A DNA stretch of 5,228 nucleotides from WVXT01 sp964345635 (GTDB taxonomy: Bacteria; UBA6262; WVXT01). Positions 1-4,362 of the stretch are shown here, piece by piece. The notes below the pieces were generated by a model, which searched no databases, had not been told where the DNA came from, and worked only from the letters and a program-made list of their open reading frames with translations. Each line of letters starts with the position of its first letter. Positions within the stretch are counted from its first letter, which is position 1. The translations under genes and the position numbers were made by a program. The DNA lies in NCBI GenBank assembly GCA_964345635.1, contig CAYFRM010000048.1, forward strand, positions 1 through 5,228, written 5' to 3'.

Positions 1-2
1 GT

Positions 3-263
3 ATGCTCAAAGATTTTGTTAAGGAATTCAATGAAACAATACTGGTATTGGATAAATTAATTCGTCGCGACCAGGAAATTATTAGCGGGGCTTTGGAACA
101 GCTGAGTCAATGTCAGGGAATAATTAAGAAAAAGCATTCAATCAAGGGAGTTGAAGAAATTGAAAAAAAGCTTTTGTCAATTAGAAGCTTACTGATTGCG
201 GTAAATTCCCATTTTAGATTATCAACGCCACTTTTTGGAAAAGAGGAAGACAGTGGAAAATAA
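3..263 (+). CDS. Small helical protein of unknown function with an HSIKG motif, possibly 5'-truncated
   Basis: I do not recognise this protein. The frame is open to the left edge, so the ATG at base 3 may be the true start or an internal Met of a longer gene; no ribosome site can be checked. The 86 visible residues read as one long amphipathic helix (about 4-43), a short break, then a second helix (about 50-70) and a polar tail. There is no signal peptide or membrane segment. Residues 45-49 are His-Ser-Ile-Lys-Gly, the phosphorylatable-His motif of CheA P1/HPt domains. The Gly/Ala- and Phe-Gly-rich continuation usual in CheA is absent, and the visible part is short for an HPt four-helix bundle. 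The stop codon lies inside the start of a receiver-domain gene (11-bp overlap), so the two are probably translationally coupled. A signalling partner role is inference only. Confidence 0.6.
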   Translation: MLKDFVKEFNETILVLDKLIRRDQEIISGALEQLSQCQGIIKKKHSIKGVEEIEKKLLSIRSLLIAVNSHFRLSTPLFGKEEDSGK

Positions 264-624
264 AACAGTTCTGATAGTAGAAGATGACGAGAAAATACAA
301 AAGCTGCTCTTAGTATATATGAAAAAGCTTGGTTATCAAGCGGAAACAAAAACAGATGCAGTAAGAGCCAAAGAGTGGCTTTCCTCAAATCGACCTATCC
401 TGATGTTAGTGGATATTATGTTACCCGACGCCACGGGGATAGAATTCTGCCAATGGTTAAATTCCCAGGAAGGTCTTAAAGACATTCCGGTAATTCATAT
501 GAGCGTGCTTACCGATGAAATTGCACAAGCAGATTCACTGCGTTCCGGAGCCCGAGATTTTATTTTTAAACCTTTTGATTTTGAGCTATTGAAGAAGAAG
601 ATTGAAAATCTCGTCAAAGAGTAA
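253..624 (+). CDS. Stand-alone CheY-like response regulator receiver
   Basis: This is a 123-residue single receiver domain with no output domain. The acidic pocket is E10-D11-D12, the phospho-acceptor Asp is D54 in LVDIMLPD, the switch Ser is S84, and the conserved Lys is K106 in FKPF. These are all the residues needed for phosphorylation. The protein should act in the cytoplasm as a phosphoryl-responsive switch through protein-protein contact, or as a phosphate shuttle. I chose the GTG at 253 because AAGAGG at 241-246 sits 6 bases upstream and the protein then begins directly before beta-strand 1. The TTG at 235 would overlap that ribosome site and only adds a short polar stretch. The gene overlaps its upstream neighbour by 11 bp, suggesting co-translation. 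The cognate kinase is not visible and may lie to the left of the window. The target cannot be inferred. Confidence 0.93.
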   Translation: MENKTVLIVEDDEKIQKLLLVYMKKLGYQAETKTDAVRAKEWLSSNRPILMLVDIMLPDATGIEFCQWLNSQEGLKDIPVIHMSVLTDEIAQADSLRSGARDFIFKPFDFELLKKKIENLVKE

Positions 625-848
625 GGATAGGGACCAGGAACGGGTCTAGTAACATAACATCGATAGAAAGAGACAAATTAATTTTCTTTATATATCAGAT
701 AGTTGCGCGAAAAAAACTCACACCAGTGCCCGGGAATATGAAGGCAGGTCAACAGGCGCATCTGTCGGGCGGTACGCATTCGGAATACAGTATCAGCGGT
801 AGTCTCTCCTTTAAGAGAAAAATGGCCCGCGTCCAGCCGTATTAAAAA
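625..848. other. Convergent intergenic region
   Basis: This is 224 bp between a plus-strand and a minus-strand gene stop. The left part is AT-rich, and about 715-845 is visibly more GC-rich. I see no tRNA, rRNA, insertion-sequence end or known riboswitch consensus. Several weak inverted repeats occur: GACC/GGTC near 632-646, ACAG/CTGT near 751-764 and TCTCT/AGAGA near 803-818. None makes a convincing intrinsic terminator for the receiver gene. A short plus-strand open frame with an ATG at 738 and TAA at 843-845 (35 codons) exists, but it lacks a good ribosome site and any recognisable product, so I do not call it a gene. Confidence 0.5.
820..838 (-). terminator. Weak possible intrinsic terminator for the CuA/RnfD-like operon
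   Basis: On the minus strand, shortly after the stop of the RnfD-like gene, GGCT and GGGCC can pair as a 4-bp stem with one G-T pair (plus-strand 824-838). This is followed by A and a run of five T. The stem is short and the loop is about 7 bases, so termination would be inefficient. The position, directly downstream of the operon and before the convergent receiver gene, is the main argument. Confidence 0.25.
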
Positions 849-1625
849 CTAGACTAAATCCTTCCTTTTTGACTCCGTAATTCTACTGTTAATGACAGGA
901 ACTAATAGATTGGATAAAGCCAAGGCTAATACCGATGGGTCCAAGGTCGGAATAGTGGCAAGTAAGACTGAAGAGAAAGCGCCAGTTAGAACGCCATAGA
1001 TAATTCTTCCTTTGCGATGAATGGGCGAAGTCTTTGGCTCGATTAACATCACAAAGATAAAGAATAGGTTGACCGTTAATATACCATTTAGGAAAGGCCC
1101 TCCCTTCAACGCAAAATAAGCCCCCAATAGAATAGATTGCGTTATGAAAAAACTCAGCACCAGATGGATTCGTTTGAACCTGTAGGCGATAAATGTCCCC
1201 AAAAGGAGAACAAGCCAGGCATTAGTCGCTCCCCACCATGCCAGATATGTTTTAAAAATAAACATAGAAAGGAGGAGACCGAAATTTGCCGGGTTAAAGT
1301 TGTGCCTTCCTCTTATGCGGATGGTATGTTTGGAAAAGATGGCAATTGATGAAGCAAACAGGGGAATATGCCAGGTAATGCCAGGTGGGAGTGCTAAGGC
1401 GATTATGAGCCCCGATATGAAAGCGCTGGTAGAGAAAAATGGCTTCCGCGATTTCGTATATATGATCAGGAAATCGAGCCCAATAGCAGTGGCAGCGCTT
1501 ATTGCTAACTGAGGCAGCGAATTCTTTATCCCCAGTTGTAACATGCTAACCGCAGCGAAAATAGAAAGCACCAGTACCATCTGGTTTTTTATGTTTGTCT
1601 TCCATATTTTTTCCACGAGATTCAT
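849..1625 (-). CDS. Short RnfD/NqrB-family integral membrane protein
   Basis: This is a 258-residue, very hydrophobic protein with about eight or more membrane helices. It resembles RnfD, the quinone-side membrane subunit of Rnf/Nqr ion-pumping electron-transfer complexes. Family marks in order are SGLIIALALPP (71-81), HNFNPANFG (108-116, matching the NPFNPA motif), EPKTSP (196-201, matching TDPVTSP), KGRIIYG (205-211) and a C-terminal ALALSNLLVPVI stretch (234-245). RnfD is usually over 300 residues. The missing part lies between the FNPA helix and the next helix, where RnfD carries the loop with the covalently flavinylated Thr. Only a short WWGAT stretch is there, without the usual preceding Asp and Ser/Thr. 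I chose the ATG at 1625, 5 bases after the CuA gene stop; an upstream start would run into that gene. There is no strong ribosome site, so coupling to the upstream gene is likely. No other Rnf/Nqr subunit is visible. The exact reaction is unknown. Confidence 0.8.
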   Translation of the reverse strand: MNLVEKIWKTNIKNQMVLVLSIFAAVSMLQLGIKNSLPQLAISAATAIGLDFLIIYTKSRKPFFSTSAFISGLIIALALPPGITWHIPLFASSIAIFSKHTIRIRGRHNFNPANFGLLLSMFIFKTYLAWWGATNAWLVLLLGTFIAYRFKRIHLVLSFFITQSILLGAYFALKGGPFLNGILTVNLFFIFVMLIEPKTSPIHRKGRIIYGVLTGAFSSVLLATIPTLDPSVLALALSNLLVPVINSRITESKRKDLV

Positions 1626-1630
1626 ACCGG

Positions 1631-2119
1631 CTATTCTTTTACAATCAATGTCCCGTGCATCTTTCCATGACCTGCACCACAATAAACAGAACAGTGAAAA
1701 TGGAATTTTCCTGATTTGTCAGCAGTAAACTCTATTACCTTTTCCTCGCCGGGTGGGAGTTTCTGGTTGATATTATATGCTTCGATTCCCAGGCCATGGG
1801 TGACATCTAAACTTTTAGAAATAAGTCTTACTCTCTCGCCCTTTTTGACAAGGATTTTGGCCGGGTTAAAGGCAAATTGACGAGCCTCAATCTTAATCTC
1901 TCTAACTCCATTTAACTTCTTCCCGGAATATTCTTCATCGAGTTCTGACACTCTATTTTCGCGCTCTTTCAGTTCAACCTCCTCAGCGTACTCACCCATC
2001 ACACTCTCGCGTTCAGCCACAGGTTTCATTTCCTGGCCATGTTTTTTTGTTGTGCAGCCATAAAGCAACAAAGTAATCAGCAAAATACCGGCTACAATTA
2101 AGAAAGTTGATTTTTTCAT
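1631..2119 (-). CDS. Lipoprotein with a cupredoxin domain carrying a CuA-type copper centre
   Basis: This is a 162-residue envelope lipoprotein. Residues 1-22 form a lipoprotein signal peptide (KK, hydrophobic core, LLLYGC lipobox with C22). Residues 25-72 are a charged Glu/Lys-rich linker, and 73-162 form a cupredoxin fold. Copper ligands fit the binuclear CuA centre of cytochrome oxidase subunit II and N2O reductase. They are H108 in DVTHG, then the spacing C143-x3-C147-x3-H151-x2-M154, with V145 placed to give the backbone carbonyl ligand. A mononuclear blue-copper site would have only one Cys. The protein lacks the two membrane helices of oxidase subunit II and has no catalytic partner beside it. 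It therefore probably acts as a membrane-tethered periplasmic electron carrier or copper-handling protein. The start is secure: AAGGAGGAGG lies just upstream. It is first in an operon with the RnfD-like gene, 5 bases downstream. Ligands are seen; the physiological role is inference. Confidence 0.9.
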   Translation of the reverse strand: MKKSTFLIVAGILLITLLLYGCTTKKHGQEMKPVAERESVMGEYAEEVELKERENRVSELDEEYSGKKLNGVREIKIEARQFAFNPAKILVKKGERVRLISKSLDVTHGLGIEAYNINQKLPPGEEKVIEFTADKSGKFHFHCSVYCGAGHGKMHGTLIVKE

Positions 2120-2122
2120 TAT

Positions 2123-2132
2123 CCTCCTCCTT
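2123..2132 (-). promoter_or_regulatory. Strong ribosome binding site of the CuA lipoprotein gene
   Basis: On the minus strand AAGGAGGAGG ends 3 bases before the ATG, and its first GGAGG is 6 bases away. It is a near-perfect anti-16S match that fixes the start at 2119 and suggests high translation. Confidence 0.85.
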
Positions 2133-2157
2133 ATGATTTCATTTTTACTTTTCTATT

Positions 2158-2185
2158 ATTATATCAAAAACAGATTCCACTGCAA
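2158..2185 (-). promoter_or_regulatory. Sigma70-type promoter of the CuA/RnfD-like operon
   Basis: On the minus strand a perfect TATAAT -10 (plus-strand 2158-2163) is preceded by TGA, giving an extended -10. A poor -35, TTGCAG (2180-2185), lies 16 bases upstream. The expected transcript start is near 2150, giving a leader of about 30 bases with the strong ribosome site. The weak -35 with an extended -10 suits a regulated promoter. T-runs at 2200-2207 and 2211-2216, centred 10 bp apart, lie upstream of the -35 and could act as an UP-like or curved element. Confidence 0.7.
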
Positions 2186-2195
2186 TACCGGTATT
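2184..2195. promoter_or_regulatory. Perfect 12-bp palindrome on the -35, likely operator
   Basis: AATACCGGTATT is a perfect 12-bp palindrome that overlaps the first two bases of the minus-strand -35 element and extends upstream. This is a typical place for a dimeric repressor or for an activator contacting RNA polymerase. It does not match an operator consensus that I can name with confidence. The regulator is not visible in the window. Confidence 0.45.
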
Positions 2196-2220
2196 CCGCT
2201 TTTTTTTGACTTTTTTCCAC

Positions 2221-2285
2221 TTGTCTAAAATAGTCTCAAGCGGGGGAAAAAAGAACAGACAATGGCGGTTTTTAGACGAAGAGAC
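2221..2285. repeat. Cluster of GTCT/AGAC half-sites and inverted repeats
   Basis: GTCT occurs at 2223 and 2233 (10 bp apart), and AGAC at 2257, 2274 and 2282. Within this, GTCTAAAA (2223-2230) and TTTTAGAC (2270-2277) form an exact 8-bp inverted repeat. TTGTCT (2221-2226) and AGACAA (2257-2262), and GTCTC (2233-2237) and GAGAC (2281-2285), form two more. The block lies between the two divergent promoters and upstream of both predicted starts. It is therefore more likely a protein-binding cluster than an RNA hairpin. Function is not shown. Confidence 0.35.
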
Positions 2286-2353
2286 CGGGAGATTGCTATT
2301 GCGATTTTGCTCTATAGTGAAATTACATGGCGCTTGTAGTTAGTAAGGCCACA

Positions 2354-2382
2354 TTGATTTTTTATTTTTCATATTGTATAAT
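2354..2382 (+). promoter_or_regulatory. Sigma70-type promoter of the barrel protein-ABC operon
   Basis: TTGATT (-35, 2354-2359) and a perfect TATAAT (-10, 2377-2382) are separated by the ideal 17 bases. Transcription would start near 2389, leaving a leader of about 118 bases before the chosen ATG at 2507. Within the leader, TGTGAGC (2413-2419) can pair with GCTCATA (2459-2465), enclosing AATCAA (2428-2433) paired with TTGATT (2448-2453). The leader may therefore fold. I know of no riboswitch with this shape. Confidence 0.65.
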
Positions 2383-2506
2383 TCTTACTACTCTTTGAAG
2401 ACGATTGTTATGTGTGAGCTTTCCTCAAATCAATGATATCTTTTGGTTTGATTGGTGTGCTCATAATGTTGGTTTTACGCGTATAAGCGCTGGGCTTTTC
2501 TTGCTT

Positions 2507-3595
2507 ATGAAAAGAATATTCTTATTATCTACATTATTTATGCTGGCATCATTGTGCAGTAACTGTTTGAGGGCAGAAGAGATTATGGTGAATGGGCAGG
2601 CTTCGGCCTGGGTTGGCTATAGTGAAGACTTGCAGGGGGGTATAAGGTATATTCCCGAATTGGTGGTATCTCATCCCCTGGCGGAAGAAAGTTATATTGA
2701 CGGCGATATTTCATTGAATGCGTATATTCTTGATAATGATAATGACCTTAAGCTCTACCGCTTGTGGGCGCGCTATGCGACTTCGCAGGCGGAGGTGCGG
2801 CTGGGCCTGCAGAAGGTAAACTTCGGCCCGGCAAAAATTCTCCGCTCCCTGATGTGGTTCGACCAGGTTGATGTTCGCGATCCGTTGGGATTGACTGACG
2901 GGGTTTATGGTTTACTTGGCCGGTATTATTTCCTGAACAATGCGAACGTCTGGGTCTGGGGCCTGTATGGCAACGATGAATTTAAAGGACTGGAAACGTT
3001 TAAAACAGACGAAGATAGATTGGAATTCGGAGGCCGTTTTCAACATCCTATTCCCCGGGGAGAAATAGCATTCAGTTTTCACCGCAGGTACCTGGACTCT
3101 GAGGACTGGGAAAAAAAGATGGCTCACAAACCCGAGCTAGAGAAGGGTTCTGAGAATAGGTTTGGACTTGATGGTAACTGGGATATAGGAGTGGGCTTAT
3201 GGTTCGAAGCGGTGGCAGGGAAGATAAAGATAAATAGAAAGGAGTCTCTCTGGCAGGAGTTCCTTACTGTGGGCACCGATTATACTTTTGCAGTAGGGCC
3301 AGGCATCCATGCTCTATTTGAACATTTTATCGAGTCATCAGGGCCGGAAGTATTCACTCAGGAGAATGTTAACAGGTTCTCGGCTTTGTCGGTAGATTTC
3401 AGCGTGACATTGCTTGATAGCGTTAACGCCATATGGTATTATGACTGGAAAAAGGAGAGAATCTATACGTTCGTTGACTGGCAGAGGACTTATGACAGGT
3501 GGATGATTGACTTTAGTCTCTTCTCCAATATAGAAGATGGAGCCGGCCTGTACGGTGGAACCGGCTTTTTGTGCATGCTTACGTATAACCATTGA
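2507..3595 (+). CDS. Predicted outer-membrane beta-barrel protein
   Basis: This is a 362-residue exported protein. Residues 1-23 form a Sec signal peptide (MKR, hydrophobic core, cleavage probably after LRA). The mature part has alternating polar and hydrophobic strands rich in Trp, Tyr and Phe separated by charged turns, as in 12-18-strand outer-membrane barrels. The most motif-like part is LGLQKVNFGPAKI followed by LMWFDQVDVRDPLGLTDG (about 99-133). This looks conserved rather than barrel filler, but I cannot name the family or substrate. The C-terminus is TYNH, not the classical terminal aromatic residue. The frame extends upstream to a TTG at 2405, but those residues do not look like a leader, and the ATG at 2507 begins a proper signal peptide. 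It has no clear ribosome site. It ends 20 bases before the ABC ATPase gene and is first in that operon, so it may be the outer-membrane partner of the transporter. Confidence 0.75.
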   Translation: MKRIFLLSTLFMLASLCSNCLRAEEIMVNGQASAWVGYSEDLQGGIRYIPELVVSHPLAEESYIDGDISLNAYILDNDNDLKLYRLWARYATSQAEVRLGLQKVNFGPAKILRSLMWFDQVDVRDPLGLTDGVYGLLGRYYFLNNANVWVWGLYGNDEFKGLETFKTDEDRLEFGGRFQHPIPRGEIAFSFHRRYLDSEDWEKKMAHKPELEKGSENRFGLDGNWDIGVGLWFEAVAGKIKINRKESLWQEFLTVGTDYTFAVGPGIHALFEHFIESSGPEVFTQENVNRFSALSVDFSVTLLDSVNAIWYYDWKKERIYTFVDWQRTYDRWMIDFSLFSNIEDGAGLYGGTGFLCMLTYNH

Positions 3596-3601
3596 AATGA
3601 G

Positions 3602-3610
3602 AAAGGAGAA
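3602..3610 (+). promoter_or_regulatory. Ribosome binding site of the ABC ATPase gene
   Basis: AAAGGAGAA ends 5 bases before the ATG at 3616 and supports that start. It lies in the 20-base gap after the barrel-protein stop, consistent with one transcript. Confidence 0.75.
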
Positions 3611-3615
3611 GTAAT

Positions 3616-4302
3616 ATGAATCTGGTAAAGATTGAGAATCTGGTGAAACGTTATCCTATGGGAAAGAGTCGATTTACCGCGCTAAGAAATATCAATCTCC
3701 AGTTTGAAAAAGGAGAGTACTCAGGCATTATTGGTCCCAGTGGCTCGGGGAAAACGACTCTTTTGAATATCATCGGTTCGCTCGATATCCCGTCGGAAGG
3801 GAGCGCTACCGTATTGGGTAAAAAGATAGAGAACTTGACCCATCGGGAAGCTGCTCGTCTGCGCAGTCAGCATATGGGTTTTATTTTTCAGACGTATAAT
3901 CTGTTGCCGGTATATACGGTCTTCGAAAATGTTGAGTTTCCACTACTTATAATGAAGATGTCCGAGAAAGAAAGGAAGAAGAAAGTAATGGATGCTCTGG
4001 AATGGCTGGATATGACCGATAAGGTTGACTCCCGACCGGCACAGCTTTCCGGAGGAGAGTCGCAGCGCGTAGCGGTTGCCCGCGCTATTGTGAAACAGCC
4101 GGAGCTGGTTCTTGCCGATGAACCTACGGCCAATCTGGATGCGGAAAATTCGTACAATATATTGGAAAGAATGGTCAAATTGAATAAGGAATTGAAGACC
4201 ACTTTTATTTTTGCCACGCACGATGAGAAGGTAATCGGCTATTTAAAAAGAAAAATCTATTTAGTTGACGGCCAGGTTGCGAAAGATGAAATTATGCATT
4301 AG
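3616..4302 (+). CDS. ABC transporter ATPase, LolD/MacB/FtsE-like
   Basis: This is a 228-residue cytoplasmic nucleotide-binding subunit of the usual LolD length. It has Walker A GPSGSGKT (40-47), the Q-loop Gln at 92 in FIFQTYNLLP, signature LSGGE (144-148), Walker B LVLADE (164-169) with catalytic E169, D-loop NLD (173-175) and switch His H202 in ATHD. Every ATPase element is intact. The SGGESQRVAVARAI and ADEPTANLD wording is typical of the type VII, mechanotransmission ABC family (LolCDE, MacB, FtsEX). These move lipoproteins, toxins or peptides from the inner membrane or periplasm rather than small nutrients across it. The gene lies between a barrel protein and an FtsX/MacB-type permease, which supports an envelope-export or lipoprotein-release role. 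The substrate cannot be read from the ATPase. It is not NosF-like enough to assign to N2O reductase maturation. Confidence 0.95.
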   Translation: MNLVKIENLVKRYPMGKSRFTALRNINLQFEKGEYSGIIGPSGSGKTTLLNIIGSLDIPSEGSATVLGKKIENLTHREAARLRSQHMGFIFQTYNLLPVYTVFENVEFPLLIMKMSEKERKKKVMDALEWLDMTDKVDSRPAQLSGGESQRVAVARAIVKQPELVLADEPTANLDAENSYNILERMVKLNKELKTTFIFATHDEKVIGYLKRKIYLVDGQVAKDEIMH

Positions 4303-4308
4303 GTAAAT

Positions 4309-4344
4309 CCCCTCACCCTAACCCTCTCCCACAGGGGGAGAGGG
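4309..4344. repeat. REP-like C-rich intergenic hairpin repeat with G-quadruplex potential
   Basis: A C-rich left part (4309-4330: CCCC, CCC, CCC, CCC tracts separated by TCA, TAA and TCT) is followed by ACA and GGGGGAGAGGG (4334-4344). CCCTCTCCC (4322-4330) pairs exactly with GGGAGAGGG (4336-4344), a 9-bp stem with a 5-base loop. From memory this wording matches dispersed intergenic repeats seen in many unrelated bacterial genomes; a copy count would settle it. On the minus strand the left part has four G-tracts with 3-base loops, a canonical G-quadruplex pattern. It fills most of the gap between ATPase and permease, ending just before the permease ribosome site. It has no T-run and is not a classical terminator. 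Confidence 0.75.
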
Positions 4345-4350
4345 AACGAA

Positions 4351-4356
4351 AGGGAG
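4351..4356 (+). promoter_or_regulatory. Ribosome binding site of the permease gene
   Basis: AGGGAG ends 6 bases before the ATG at 4363. It lies outside the hairpin repeat, so the repeat has not removed the translation signal. Confidence 0.65.
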
Positions 4357-4362
4357 ACAAAA

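Noticed and set aside
235..252. TTG start for the receiver protein
   Set aside because: It overlaps the AAGAGG site serving the GTG at 253 and adds only a polar stretch before the first strand of the receiver fold.
625..650. GACC/GGTC hairpin as terminator of the receiver gene
   Set aside because: It has a stem of only four or five pairs and no T-run afterwards.
625..848. Riboswitch, tRNA or group II intron remnant in the convergent gap
   Set aside because: No T-loop GGTTC-type sequence, intron domain V or cobalamin/GEMM core was found. The gap is also downstream of both flanking genes, a poor place for a riboswitch.
1218..1250. WWGAT in the RnfD-like protein as the covalent flavin site
   Set aside because: The preceding Asp and Ser/Thr of the flavin-transfer motif are missing. 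By eye the segment aligns with the following helix of RnfD, where Gly-Ala occurs without flavin.
1626..1682. Longer start for the RnfD-like protein at 1682
   Set aside because: It would add 19 residues that overlap the CuA gene in another frame and do not look like an RnfD N-terminus. The ATG at 1625 directly precedes the family-like start.
2405..2506. TTG start extending the barrel protein by 34 residues
   Set aside because: The extension would bury the signal peptide inside the protein. It also starts only about 16 bases after the predicted transcript start, with no ribosome site.
3616..4302. NosF/NosDFY-type ATPase linked to the CuA gene as an N2O reductase cluster
   Set aside because: The ATPase and permease carry LolD/MacB/FtsX signatures, and no nosZ, nosD or nosL is present in the window.
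4309..4330. Telomere-like CCCTAA repeat
   Set aside because: CCCTAA occurs only once, as part of a longer hairpin repeat of bacterial intergenic type.
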